From positions 620,001-684,000 of the forward strand of contig OY760073.1 in assembly GCA_963663025.1 (NCBI GenBank): a stretch of 64,000 nucleotides of DNA, written 5' to 3'. Shown one piece after another: positions 31,883 to 40,116 of the stretch (position 1 is the first letter of the stretch; each line of letters begins with the position of its first letter). Both the position numbers and the translations under genes were made by a program. The notes below the pieces were generated by a model that was not told where the DNA came from, searched no databases, and saw only the letters and a program-made list of their open reading frames with translations. Source of the DNA: JAGWBF01 sp963663025 (GTDB taxonomy: Bacteria > Chloroflexota > Dehalococcoidia > Lucifugimonadales > JAGWBF01).

Positions 31883-32704
31883 ATGAACTGCGCCAGAGAG
31901 CAAGGGATATCGGTAGAAGGCCTGACGTGGGAGATCGATGCCAGGAGGATCCTGGACGGTGTGGGCCTGCATGCCGGCCGGGGCCAGTTCGTTGGCTTGG
32001 TCGGACCGAACGGCGCCGGCAAGTCCACACTGCTGAGAGCCATCTCCGGGATCCTTTCCCATGTGGAAGGCTCGGTGCATCTGGATGGGGAGGACATCAG
32101 GTCCCTGTCCTCGCGAAAGGTCGCAGCAAACCTCGCCCTCGTTCCGCAGATTGCGCCCTACACCTACGGGTTTACCAGCTTAGAGCTTGTGCTAATGGGT
32201 AGGTACCCCCATCTTGGGCGCTTCCAGATCGAGGGCAATAATGACCACCGGATCGCTATGGATGCGATGGAGCTCACCGAAACCGGAGAGTTCGCCGAAA
32301 GGACGATGGACACATTGTCGGGAGGAGAACGCCAGAGGGTCCTGGTGGCGAGGGCGCTGGCCCAGCAGCCCCGCGTACTGCTGCTGGACGAACCCACATC
32401 GAACCTGGACATCCTGCACCAGCTCAAGGTGCTGGATGTGGTGCGACAACTGGTGGACGATGGCCTTGCTGCCATCGCTGCCATCCACGATCTGAATATG
32501 GCTGCACGCTACTGCGACAGGCTGGTTCTGCTGCAAGAGGGACGGGTAGTCGTAGAGGGGTTTGCAGAGGATGTCCTGACGCCGGAGACCATCGAGTCCG
32601 CCTTTGGGGTAAGAGCCGCTGTGTACCGTGACCCCATCACAGAATGTTTGGCCATAAGCCTCATCGGCCCGGCAGACACGAGAGGTAACGGCACTAGCAC
32701 CTAG
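31883..32704 (+). CDS. ABC transporter ATP-binding protein, FecE/BtuD type
   Basis: Cytoplasmic ATPase of a cobalamin/iron-siderophore class importer. Walker A GPNGAGKSTLLRAIS, Q-loop LVPQIAPYTYGFT, signature LSGGERQRVLVARAL, Walker B VLLLDEPTSNLD and H-loop AIHDLNMAARYCD are all intact. 273 aa. First gene after the cobalamin riboswitch, so probably for B12 or corrinoid uptake. No permease (BtuC) or binding protein (BtuF) gene is adjacent, so they must be elsewhere. Confidence 0.93.
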   Translation: MNCAREQGISVEGLTWEIDARRILDGVGLHAGRGQFVGLVGPNGAGKSTLLRAISGILSHVEGSVHLDGEDIRSLSSRKVAANLALVPQIAPYTYGFTSLELVLMGRYPHLGRFQIEGNNDHRIAMDAMELTETGEFAERTMDTLSGGERQRVLVARALAQQPRVLLLDEPTSNLDILHQLKVLDVVRQLVDDGLAAIAAIHDLNMAARYCDRLVLLQEGRVVVEGFAEDVLTPETIESAFGVRAAVYRDPITECLAISLIGPADTRGNGTST

Positions 32705-32758
32705 GGATGGGGCCAGGCTAGTAGCCCCGCTAGAGACTAGACCCATGGAGAATAGGCC

Positions 32759-33838
32759 ATGGCCTTGGAAGATGTGGTTGGTCGAATCGGAAGGGCGGAC
32801 AGCCGGGCAATGGGAGAAGCTGAGCTCCGGCAAGGACGCTTAACCAAACCGCCTAGCAGCCTTGGACGCCTGGAAGGCCTGTCAGTTCAGCTGGCCGGAA
32901 TATTCGGCACCAAACGCCCGGCAATCAGGGGCAAGGCCCTTATCGTGGCGGCTGCCGATCATGGCGTGGTGGCCCAGAATGTGACTTCATATCCCCAAGC
33001 GGTAACCGCCCAGATGGTACTGAACTTCCTCGAGGGCGGCGCCGCGGTAAATGTCATGGCTCGCAAGGCAGGGGTGGACCTGGTCATCGTGGATGCAGGC
33101 GTTGTTGCCCCGCTGCCTACCCATCCTAAGCTGAGGGTGATTGGCGTCGGCGGCGGCACAGGCGACATCACCCGGGGGCCGGCCATGTCGCGTGAGCAGG
33201 CCGAAACCTGCGTCTTGGCGGGAGTCGGGCTTGCTTTGGAAGCTGCTGAGAAGGGCGCGGACATGATCGGCGGTGGCGATATGGGAATTGGCAACACCAC
33301 CGCATCCAGCGCCATAGCGTCAGCCTTGACGGGAAAGACGGCCGAGGAAACGACGGGTAGGGGCACGGGCCGCACCGACCAGCAGTTGGAGCACAAGGTC
33401 CAGGTTGTCCAACAGGCCCTTGAAGTGAATCGCCCTGATCCCGGCGATGGTCTGGATGTCCTGGCCAAGGTAGGTGGATTCGAGATTGGCGTGCTGGCCG
33501 GTGTCGTACTTGGGGGCGCCATGGCCCGCCGGGTGGCGGTTCTCGACGGCTTTATCTCCGGGGCCGCCGGACTGATAGCCCAGGCCCTGTGTCCGCAGGT
33601 CAGGGACTACATGGTGGCCTCCCATCTGTCCGCAGAAGGAGGGCATCGAGTCGTTCTGTCGCACCTGGGACTGGAGCCCCTGCTGGACCTGGGGATGCGC
33701 CTGGGGGAGGGCACCGGGGCTGTGCTGGCGATGGGCCTGATCGAAGCAGCCGCTGCTTGCCTCGCTGAGATGGCGACCTTCGAAGGGGCGGGGGTCTCCG
33801 ATAGGGAAGGGAACGGAGAACCAGAGGGGGCTAGTTGA
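32759..33838 (+). CDS. cobT: Nicotinate-nucleotide--dimethylbenzimidazole phosphoribosyltransferase
   Basis: Makes alpha-ribazole phosphate from nicotinate mononucleotide and a benzimidazole base, for the lower ligand of cobalamin. LTKPPSSLGRLEGL, AAADHGVVAQNVTSYPQAVT, GDMGIGNTTASSAI and the catalytic Glu segment MRLGEGTGAVLAM are the family marks. 359 aa is full length. Stop overlaps the cobS start by 4 nt. Confidence 0.96.
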   Translation: MALEDVVGRIGRADSRAMGEAELRQGRLTKPPSSLGRLEGLSVQLAGIFGTKRPAIRGKALIVAAADHGVVAQNVTSYPQAVTAQMVLNFLEGGAAVNVMARKAGVDLVIVDAGVVAPLPTHPKLRVIGVGGGTGDITRGPAMSREQAETCVLAGVGLALEAAEKGADMIGGGDMGIGNTTASSAIASALTGKTAEETTGRGTGRTDQQLEHKVQVVQQALEVNRPDPGDGLDVLAKVGGFEIGVLAGVVLGGAMARRVAVLDGFISGAAGLIAQALCPQVRDYMVASHLSAEGGHRVVLSHLGLEPLLDLGMRLGEGTGAVLAMGLIEAAAACLAEMATFEGAGVSDREGNGEPEGAS

Positions 33839-34596
33839 AGGGCCTCGGGGCCGCCATTAGCTTTCTGACCATATTCCCTGTTCCCAGGGGGTACAGGGCT
33901 TCGATGGTCCATGCCCCGGCATGGTTTCCGCTTGTGGGACTCGGCCTTGGGGGGATCCTTGCAGGGTTAGACTACGCAGCGGGCCTGGCGTTGCCTACGC
34001 TGGTCGTGGGAGCGCTGTTGCTTGCGGCGCTGCTGGTCCTGACGCGGGCGTTGCACACCGAGGGGTTCCTGGACTCCTGCGATGGGTTGCTGGGAGGTTT
34101 CACGCGCCAAAGGCGTCTGGAGATCATGCGAGACCCCCACGTGGGAGCCTTTGCGGTGATCGGGTGCGCGGCTTTACTCCTGCTCAAGTGGAGCCTGCTT
34201 GTAGCCATCCCGGCCGGCGTGCGGACATTTCTGCTGATCGTGTTCCCTTGTTTCTCCCGGCTGGGCATCCTGTCCACCATGACGCTCTTCAGGTACGCCA
34301 GGGAGGAAGGAATGGGTGCGGCTTTCCAGGCGGGAGGCGGCTGGTGGAGGGTGGCCTTCGGCTCTGCCACTGCGGTGTCGGCAGGAATCCTGTTCCTCTG
34401 GACCGCCGGGCCGGTAATGCTTGCGGCAGCCGTCCTCGTATCCCTGGGATTCGGTTGGTGGAGCTCGCGCCTGTTGCGGGGAATGACGGGCGATACCTAC
34501 GGTGCGGCCAATGAGACAGGAGAGGTGGCTGTGCTGCTGGCGGGGATCATCCTGTATGATGCAGTACCCAACATGTTCGAGGCTCCCTTCTGGTAG
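33835..34596 (+). CDS. cobS: Adenosylcobinamide-GDP ribazoletransferase (cobalamin synthase)
   Basis: Integral membrane enzyme that joins adenosylcobinamide-GDP and alpha-ribazole (phosphate). AISFLTIFPVPRG is the typical start, and HTEGFLDSCDGLLGGFTRQRRLEIMRDPHVGAFA the metal-binding catalytic loop. Five to seven hydrophobic helices. The TTG start overlaps the cobT stop (TTGA), so translation is coupled. Confidence 0.95.
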   Translation: MKGLGAAISFLTIFPVPRGYRASMVHAPAWFPLVGLGLGGILAGLDYAAGLALPTLVVGALLLAALLVLTRALHTEGFLDSCDGLLGGFTRQRRLEIMRDPHVGAFAVIGCAALLLLKWSLLVAIPAGVRTFLLIVFPCFSRLGILSTMTLFRYAREEGMGAAFQAGGGWWRVAFGSATAVSAGILFLWTAGPVMLAAAVLVSLGFGWWSSRLLRGMTGDTYGAANETGEVAVLLAGIILYDAVPNMFEAPFW

Positions 34597-34640
34597 ATCC
34601 CTAGCGGAAGGGACAACCCTGTGGGTCAGGATGTAGGACG

Positions 34641-35279
34641 ATGGGAAGCTGGTACCTGGTACGACACGGCGAGACCGACTGGAACCGGGATGGCATGATT
34701 CAGGGCCATCGGGACCCTCCCCTGAACGAACGCGGCGTAGAGGCCACCCAATCGCTGGCCAGGAGGGTTGCTCCTTATGGACTCGCGGCCGCCTACTCCA
34801 GCGACCTTGCCCGGGCCGAAGAAACGACGAAGGTCATCCTAGAGGGTAGACCAGTGCCGGCTGGGACCGACAGGGACCTTCGCGAGTTCTCCTATGGTAA
34901 GTGGGAGGGTATGACCATGGATGAAGCCAGGTCGCTGGAGCCCGGAGTGTTCGACAGGCAGCTTGGCTTGGGAAACGGCGAATTCGCGGCCCCGGGAGGG
35001 GAGACGACCGCCCAGCTTCTGGGGCGGGTGAGGCGGTTCTATGCCCGGACAATCGAGCGCCATGATCCTGACGAAAACCTTCTCGTCGTGACCCACGGTG
35101 GGCCGGTCCGCGCCCTCCTGGTGCTTCTGTTGGGCTTGCCCCGGGAGTATTTCTGGCGGTTCCGGGTTGATCTAGGGAGCCTTTCTGTCGTTAGCAATCA
35201 AAGCGGCGGCCGTGTGTTGGAGGTCTGGAACGACACCGGCCATCTGCCTCGCAGGTCTCGGGAGCCAGGCGTTGGGTAG
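34641..35279 (+). CDS. cobC: Histidine phosphatase family, probable alpha-ribazole phosphatase
   Basis: Phosphoglycerate-mutase-like phosphatase. YLVRHGETDWNRDGMIQGHRDPPLNERG holds the catalytic His, LREFSYGKWEGMTMDEA the acid region and VVTHGGPVRALLVLLL the second His. Position between cobS and cobU supports removal of phosphate from alpha-ribazole-5'-phosphate or adenosylcobalamin-5'-phosphate. 212 aa. The CobC function is inferred from context; the fold is certain. Confidence 0.85.
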   Translation: MGSWYLVRHGETDWNRDGMIQGHRDPPLNERGVEATQSLARRVAPYGLAAAYSSDLARAEETTKVILEGRPVPAGTDRDLREFSYGKWEGMTMDEARSLEPGVFDRQLGLGNGEFAAPGGETTAQLLGRVRRFYARTIERHDPDENLLVVTHGGPVRALLVLLLGLPREYFWRFRVDLGSLSVVSNQSGGRVLEVWNDTGHLPRRSREPGVG

Positions 35280-35814
35280 GACCCTCACGTTGGTGCTGGG
35301 AGGATCGCGGGCAGGAAAGAGCAACTATGCCCAACACCTGGCGGCCGGGGGAGAGCGGGTGTTGTTCGTGGCGACGGCGGAGGTGGGCGACGAGGAAATG
35401 AGGGAGCGGATCGAGGCCCACCGACTTGCCCGGCCCAGGGACTGGGACACCCTCGAAGAGCCCATAGACCTTGCGGGCGCGCTGGCTCCCGTCGCGGATC
35501 GCTACGACACGATTCTCCTGGACTGCCTCACCATGTGGGTCAGCAACCTGCTCTTAAGGGGCCAGGATGCGGGAACGGCGCGGGAGAGTGTTCTTCCCGA
35601 AGTCCGGAAGCTGCTGGACGCCTACAGGAGCAGCAGCGTTTCCTGGATCGTGGTCAGCAACGAGGTGGGCATGGGTGTTGTCCCACCATCGGAGCTGGGA
35701 CGCATCTATGCCGATAAACTTGGACGGGTAAACCAGTACTTCGCCGCGGAGGCTGATGCTGTGTATCTCATGGTCGCGGGCATCCCAATGCCCATCAAAA
35801 AGCCCGGCGCGTAA
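35272..35814 (+). CDS. cobU: Adenosylcobinamide kinase/guanylyltransferase
   Basis: Bifunctional enzyme that phosphorylates adenosylcobinamide and transfers GMP. LTLVLGGSRAGKSNYAQHLA is the P-loop, FVATAEVGDEEMRERIEAHRLARP the guanylylation region and VVSNEVGMGVVPPSELGRIYAD the family C-terminal block. TTG35272 is chosen because GGGAG lies 7 nt upstream and it follows cobC with an 8-nt overlap; the longer frame from 35212 has unrelated residues. About 180 aa, family size. Last gene of the operon. Confidence 0.95.
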   Translation: MGRTLTLVLGGSRAGKSNYAQHLAAGGERVLFVATAEVGDEEMRERIEAHRLARPRDWDTLEEPIDLAGALAPVADRYDTILLDCLTMWVSNLLLRGQDAGTARESVLPEVRKLLDAYRSSSVSWIVVSNEVGMGVVPPSELGRIYADKLGRVNQYFAAEADAVYLMVAGIPMPIKKPGA

Positions 35815-35836
35815 GGCTGCCCTCACGCCTGGAACA

Positions 35837-35853
35837 TTCTCCACTGGGGAGAA
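35837..35853. terminator. Weak hairpin between convergent cobU and HTH genes
   Basis: TTCTCC-ACTGG-GGAGAA, a 6-bp perfect stem in the 61-bp gap. There is no T-run on either side, so its role in ending transcription is uncertain. Confidence 0.3.
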
Positions 35854-35875
35854 CCCTTACCTGACCAGCCGTTTC

Positions 35876-36211
35876 TTATTCCATCATCAACGCGTCTACG
35901 GTGGTGTCCAAGGCATTAGCTATGCGGAACAAGGCTAAGGCAGAACCAGCCTTGCGACCGCTTTCGATTTCAGACAGGTAGCTCACTGAGACCCCCGCCT
36001 TCAGGGACAGTTGGCGCAGGGTGATGCCCCTGTGCTCCCTGTAGGCTCGGATTGGACTCTTGCCGTCGAAGATGGCAAGGGCCACCTGGTGAGGAACCCT
36101 TACGCCGTTGTCAGCATCCATAGCGGCCAGTCTATCCTCCAGTTCGCTACAACGCTCCACAAGGGCGTCGTATTCTGCCTGAGGTAGGGTGATTGTAGTT
36201 GTGCTAGTCAT
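35876..36211 (-). CDS. XRE-family HTH antitoxin
   Basis: 111-aa protein with an N-terminal coiled segment (LPQAEYDALVERCSELEDRLAAM) and a C-terminal XRE helix-turn-helix (ITLRQLSLKAGVSVSYLSEIESGRK...IANALDTTVDALM). It follows and overlaps the RelE-like toxin gene by 8 nt, as in HigBA-type modules where the toxin comes first. It would neutralise the toxin and repress the operon. Confidence 0.88.
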   Translation of the reverse strand: MTSTTTITLPQAEYDALVERCSELEDRLAAMDADNGVRVPHQVALAIFDGKSPIRAYREHRGITLRQLSLKAGVSVSYLSEIESGRKAGSALALFRIANALDTTVDALMME

Positions 36212-36461
36212 AGGCTTCTCTCCTGTGTCTAACTCTCAGGACTACCATTTCCGGTGACTGATCACCTTCAAGACTGAATATGACCCGGTGGTCGCCCACC
36301 CTTAACCGCATATAGGCGCTGCCGGTCAACGTGATCACCTGCCGGGCAAGGGAGGCGGGATCCCCGGCATATTGTTCTATCTTGGCAAGAACCCGGTTCC
36401 TGTCACGTGGGGTGAGCCGGCGGACGACTCTAATGGCCTTAACGGTCCACTGGATCGACAT
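36204..36461 (-). CDS. RelE/ParE-family toxin
   Basis: About 85-aa toxin of the RelE/ParE fold: IQWTVKAIRVVRRLTPRDRNRVLAKIEQYA, LTGSAYMRLRVGDHRVIFSLEGD and a C-terminal VLRVRHRREAYD match the family. RelE-type catalytic Arg/His residues appear in the last strand, so mRNA cleavage is likely. ATG36461 has GGGAG nearby; the longer ATG36473 is possible. Confidence 0.9.
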   Translation of the reverse strand: MSIQWTVKAIRVVRRLTPRDRNRVLAKIEQYAGDPASLARQVITLTGSAYMRLRVGDHRVIFSLEGDQSPEMVVLRVRHRREAYD

Positions 36462-36542
36462 TGGCTCCCGCACATCAGTATGTTCGCAAATAGCGAAAGC
36501 ACTGTCAAGGCGGGTCGGTCCTTGAGATCGGTGAGTCTGCCC

Positions 36543-36986
36543 TTAGAACTGGCGGCTGATGTTGTCAGCGAACTCCCGGAGGATGGAGTCTGCCTTTTTG
36601 CGGATGATGGGCTGGCCCAGCTCTCCCAGCTTGCCCATGAAGGAGATGTCGCTGATGACTACCACCTCGGTCTCCGAATCGGAAAGATCGACCAGGTTGA
36701 CTATCATGTCACCAGTCACACCTCCGCCCAAGCGCCGGTCCGCACCTTCCACCCTCATGGTAGCCTGCCACAGGTCCTTGTCCATGCCAGTGACCACCAT
36801 GGTGCCGGTGATGTTAAGGCTGACGGGGCCGACCCTGACCTGCATGGTGCCCTTGTAGCTCTGGTCGCCGTCGGCCTCTACCTCTTTGACGCCGGGGAAA
36901 CACTTCCCGACTCGGGGCATATCCAACATCAGGTCCCACACCTGTTCCCGGTTGGCCGGGGCGGCGAATCGATGCTCCGTCTTCAT
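36543..36986 (-). CDS. SRPBCC-family protein, CoxG-like
   Basis: 147-aa START/Bet v1-like protein with RFAAPANREQVWDLMLDMPRVGKCFPGVKEVEADGDQSYKGTMQVRVGP, typical of CoxG proteins found with CO/xanthine-dehydrogenase-type operons, where they help assemble or anchor the enzyme at the membrane. The ATG overlaps the CoxM stop by 4 nt. Last gene of the second CoxS-CoxM-CoxG operon. No long C-terminal membrane anchor is present. Confidence 0.88.
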   Translation of the reverse strand: MKTEHRFAAPANREQVWDLMLDMPRVGKCFPGVKEVEADGDQSYKGTMQVRVGPVSLNITGTMVVTGMDKDLWQATMRVEGADRRLGGGVTGDMIVNLVDLSDSETEVVVISDISFMGKLGELGQPIIRKKADSILREFADNISRQF

Positions 36987-37861
36987 GCGGGCACCGCCGG
37001 GACCTTGGCCAACGCTGCTTCCAGGGCGCGCCTGGCAAACACCTGGGCCATCTGGCGTTTGTAGCCCGAGGAGCCCCGGAAGTCATCCAGGGGGTCCACC
37101 TCGTCCTGCACCAGGTCGGCGGCTTCCCGCAACAGGGATGGGGTCAGCTCCCGGCCCCGCAGTGCATCCTCCACATTGCGAGCCCGGATGGGCGTGGTAG
37201 CCACGGATCCCAGGGCGATCCGGACTTCCCGGCAGTTCTTTCCCCCGTCTTCGAGGGTAACGACTGCGGCTGCCGAGACGGTGGCGTAGTCGTCGGCAGT
37301 GCGAGGGAGGAATTTGATGAAGGCGCCCCCGGATTTAGGGGATGGCAGGGGAACCTCCAGCTCAGTGACTATCTCCCCGTCGCGAATATCGGTCTCGAAG
37401 TAGTCGGTGAAGAACTCATCCATCGGAACGGTGCGCCGGCCTGAAGCTGAGGAGAGCACCACCGAGGCACCCAGTGCGATGAGGCTGGGAGGAGGGTCCT
37501 GGTTAGGGTCGCCATGGGAAAGCCCGCCCCCAATGGTTGCCATGTTCCGAATCTTCACCGATGCCACGTGGCGATAGGTCTCGCCGAGGAGGGGAAGCAC
37601 CTCCCGGAGCTGGGGCGAGGTTTCGATTTGATGCATGGTGCACATTGCCCCGATGTGAGCTGTGCCGTCTTCTACCCGGATGTAGTCCAAGCCGGGAATG
37701 GAGCGCAGGCTGATGAGATGGCCCGGTTGGACCATGCGCTGCTTCATGAACAGGACCAGTCCGGTGCCTCCGGCAATGATGTTGGCATCGTCGCCGTGAG
37801 TCGCCAGGAGGCTGTAGGCTTCGTCCAGGGAGGCCGGCGTGTGAAACTCGAAGGTGTTCAT
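36983..37861 (-). CDS. FAD-binding subunit of a molybdenum hydroxylase (CoxM-like), second copy
   Basis: 292-aa flavoprotein subunit. FEFHTPASLDEAYSLLATHGDDANIIAGGTGLVLFMKQRM and TIGGGLSHGDPNQDPP are the FAD loops, and the C-terminal CO-dehydrogenase flavoprotein domain follows (AQVFARRALEAALAKV). It overlaps the 2Fe-2S subunit gene by 4 nt upstream and CoxG by 4 nt downstream. Clearly diverged from the copy at 4538. No CoxL in the operon. Confidence 0.94.
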   Translation of the reverse strand: MNTFEFHTPASLDEAYSLLATHGDDANIIAGGTGLVLFMKQRMVQPGHLISLRSIPGLDYIRVEDGTAHIGAMCTMHQIETSPQLREVLPLLGETYRHVASVKIRNMATIGGGLSHGDPNQDPPPSLIALGASVVLSSASGRRTVPMDEFFTDYFETDIRDGEIVTELEVPLPSPKSGGAFIKFLPRTADDYATVSAAAVVTLEDGGKNCREVRIALGSVATTPIRARNVEDALRGRELTPSLLREAADLVQDEVDPLDDFRGSSGYKRQMAQVFARRALEAALAKVPAVPA

Positions 37862-38337
37862 TGGGCGCTGCCCTTTGCCTCAGCTATTGCGTGGGTGATG
37901 GACTCCAGGATCTTGTAGTAGCCTGTGCAGCGGCACAGGTTTCCCATCATCCAGTCCTTGATCTCATCTTCGGTGGGGTCCGGGTTCTCGTCCAGTAGGG
38001 ACTTTGCGGCCATAATCTGGCCGGGAGTGCATATGCCACACTGGAAGCCCCCGTGGTCGATGAAGCTCTGCTGGACGGGGTGTAGGCGCCGGTCGTCCGC
38101 CAAACCCTCGATGGTCGTAATCTCTGCCCCGTCGGCCGCCACGGCCAGGGAGATGCAGGAGGCAACTATCTTGCCGTTCAGCAGCACGGTGCATGCTCCA
38201 CACACACCGACGCTGCAGCTCTCCTTGGTGCCCGTTAGGCCCAGATCGTATCTCAGGCAGTCCACCAGCAGACGCTGCGCCGGCACGCTGAGGTCGTAGT
38301 TCTTGCCGTTGACCTTCAGGTGGATGGTCTTGTCCAT
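37858..38337 (-). CDS. (2Fe-2S) subunit of a molybdenum hydroxylase (CoxS-like), second copy
   Basis: 159-aa iron-sulfur subunit. SCSVGVCGACTVLLNGK plus ASCISL bind the plant-type cluster, and QCGICTPGQIM with GNLCRCTGYYKILESI bind the second. All eight ligands are intact. First gene of the S-M-G operon behind the promoter at 38395-38423. As at 4 kb, the molybdopterin subunit is missing, so the complex must use a CoxL encoded elsewhere. Confidence 0.95.
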   Translation of the reverse strand: MDKTIHLKVNGKNYDLSVPAQRLLVDCLRYDLGLTGTKESCSVGVCGACTVLLNGKIVASCISLAVAADGAEITTIEGLADDRRLHPVQQSFIDHGGFQCGICTPGQIMAAKSLLDENPDPTEDEIKDWMMGNLCRCTGYYKILESITHAIAEAKGSAQ

Positions 38338-38371
38338 TTACGTACCTTTGTGTTGGTTTCGAGCGGGTGAT

Positions 38372-38423
38372 GGGCATGGGCTATGCCCGCCACGATACTA
38401 TAACGGGCAGGGGGCTTTGACAA
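38372..38423 (-). promoter_or_regulatory. Promoter and 5' hairpin of the second Cox-type operon
   Basis: TTGTCA (38418-38423), 17-nt spacer, TAGTAT (38395-38400) on the minus strand. The start of transcription falls at the outer end of the inverted repeat GGGCAT-N5-ATGCCC (38372-38388). Confidence 0.4.
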
Positions 38424-38445
38424 GGGGAGGATAGGCGGGATCCCC

Positions 38446-38898
38446 TTATGCCAGAGGCTTTCGCATAAGGAGGTGCTCTATGCCCACTTCCAGGAAAGGT
38501 GGTCCCTCGGGGACGTAGCCGTGGGCTGCGTAGAAGTCTTTGACATAAGTCTGGGCATGCAGGGTTATGTAACTGGCGCCATTTTCCCGGGCGGATGCCT
38601 CCAGGGTTTGAAGAATGCGGGCTCCCAGCCCCTTGCGCCGCCATGCCCTCAGCACAGCCATCCGGCCGATGCGGGCCTCACTGACGGCGCCTCCAGTCTC
38701 CTCGCCAAATACAAGGCGTCCGGTCCCAACGGCTATGCCTCCCACGTAAGCGATAGCGTGAGTGGCCGTGGGGTCCTCCGAGTCCATCTCCTCTGTCAGG
38801 GGAACGCGCTGCTCGAGGACGAACACCTGGGCGCGGATAGCATAGGCCTGCAGGCGTTCGGCCTCGGTCTGCGCCAGCCTGACCGTCACATCAGACAT
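38446..38898 (-). CDS. GNAT-family N-acetyltransferase
   Basis: 150-aa acetyl-CoA-dependent acetyltransferase. IGRMAVLRAWRRKGLGARIL is the acetyl-CoA pyrophosphate loop, and YITLHAQTYVKDFYAAHGYVPEG the C-terminal strand/helix. FVLEQRVPLTEEMDSEDPTATH resembles the ElaA-like and related single-domain GNATs. Substrate unknown. Not in an evident operon. Confidence 0.9.
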   Translation of the reverse strand: MSDVTVRLAQTEAERLQAYAIRAQVFVLEQRVPLTEEMDSEDPTATHAIAYVGGIAVGTGRLVFGEETGGAVSEARIGRMAVLRAWRRKGLGARILQTLEASARENGASYITLHAQTYVKDFYAAHGYVPEGPPFLEVGIEHLLMRKPLA

Positions 38899-38938
38899 GT
38901 GGTTTGCTCTCGACGATGACCAGGCGTGAATAGTCCCC

Positions 38939-40033
38939 TTACGGGAACATTATGACGCCGCGCCCGATGCCGATGTTGTCAAGGTCGTCGTATGCTTCGT
39001 TGATGTCGTCCAGGGAGTAGCGGCGGGTCACTATTTCGTCGATGTTGAGCTTACCCGACTGGTACATATCGACGATTCTGGGCATATCGACGTGGCACCG
39101 AGCGGAGCCGTAGTAGGTGCCCTTGAGCGCCTTCTCGCTGCGCACCAGGGTCACAGCTTCGATGTTTGCCTGGTCGCCCAGAGGAGCGATGCCCACCACG
39201 GTGCAGGTCCCGCCTTTCCTGGCCATGGCATAGGCTGTCTCGACGGTCTCGCCGGAGCCGTACACCTCAAAGGTGAAGTCCGCGCCCTGGCCTCCGGTCA
39301 GCTCCTTCACCTTGGCGACGGGGTCTTCGTGCTTGGCATTTACGGAGTCGGTTGCCCCGAACTTGGTTGCGAACTCGAGAGCGCCTTCGTTGATGTCCAC
39401 AGCGATGACCTTGGATGCGTTCATAAGGCGAGAGCCCTGGATGACGTTCAAGCCAACGCCCCCGCATCCCACTACGGCGACGGTGCTACCCGGCGACACC
39501 TGGGCGTTCAATACGGCGGCGCCCACTCCAGTGGTAACGCTGCACCCGATAAGGCAGCACACCTCCATGGGCACATCGTCGGACACGGGGATGCAGCCTG
39601 CCTCGGGAACGACCATCTGCTCGGCAAAGCATGCCACCTTGCCGAAGTGGGAGATGCGCTGTTCACCCTTGTGTAGGCGCATGGTGCCGTCGAACAGGGT
39701 GCCCGCCGTGGCGGCGTGCAGGTCGCACAGGTTCGGTCTGCCGGTAGCGCAGTACTGGCAGCGGCCGCAGTTGGGAACGAAGGAGAGGATGATGCGGTCC
39801 CCCGGCTTCACAGAGGAAACCCCTTCCCCGACGGCCTCCACGGTGCCCGAGGCTTCATGGCCCAGCACCGCCGGAAGGATGGTCCGCGCCTGCCCCTTCA
39901 TGAAGTGCAGGTCGCTGCGGCAGATGCCGGCTGCGCCGGTCTTCACTTGGACCTCTCCCGCTTTGGGAGGATCGAGCTCCACCTCTTCTATAACCAGGGG
40001 TTCGTTGTATTCGTAGAGCACAGCAGCTTTCAT
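38939..40033 (-). CDS. Zinc-dependent alcohol dehydrogenase (MDR family)
   Basis: Medium-chain NAD(P)-dependent dehydrogenase. AAGICRSDLHFMKG gives the catalytic Zn Cys, LGHEASGTVEAVGEG the Zn His/Glu site, CGRCQYCATGRPNLC the four structural Zn cysteines and VAVVGCGGVGLNVIQ the nucleotide fold. 364 aa is normal. ATG40033 has GGAGG 6 nt upstream, so the open frame to 40090 is not used. It lies just downstream of a CoA-transferase pair, perhaps one catabolic set for an alcohol or hydroxyacyl compound. Confidence 0.93.
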   Translation of the reverse strand: MKAAVLYEYNEPLVIEEVELDPPKAGEVQVKTGAAGICRSDLHFMKGQARTILPAVLGHEASGTVEAVGEGVSSVKPGDRIILSFVPNCGRCQYCATGRPNLCDLHAATAGTLFDGTMRLHKGEQRISHFGKVACFAEQMVVPEAGCIPVSDDVPMEVCCLIGCSVTTGVGAAVLNAQVSPGSTVAVVGCGGVGLNVIQGSRLMNASKVIAVDINEGALEFATKFGATDSVNAKHEDPVAKVKELTGGQGADFTFEVYGSGETVETAYAMARKGGTCTVVGIAPLGDQANIEAVTLVRSEKALKGTYYGSARCHVDMPRIVDMYQSGKLNIDEIVTRRYSLDDINEAYDDLDNIGIGRGVIMFP

Positions 40034-40116
40034 GGTTGTCCTCCCGTCGGTATCAAAAGTAATGATGGCGTCGTCATGGGCCTGTGTCAATTCGGGCCGC
40101 GGGCGAGGAGTTTGTC

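Noticed and set aside
35212..35271. Upstream start for cobU
   Set aside because: It lies within cobC and gives unrelated residues; TTG35272 has a good ribosome site right before the P-loop strand.
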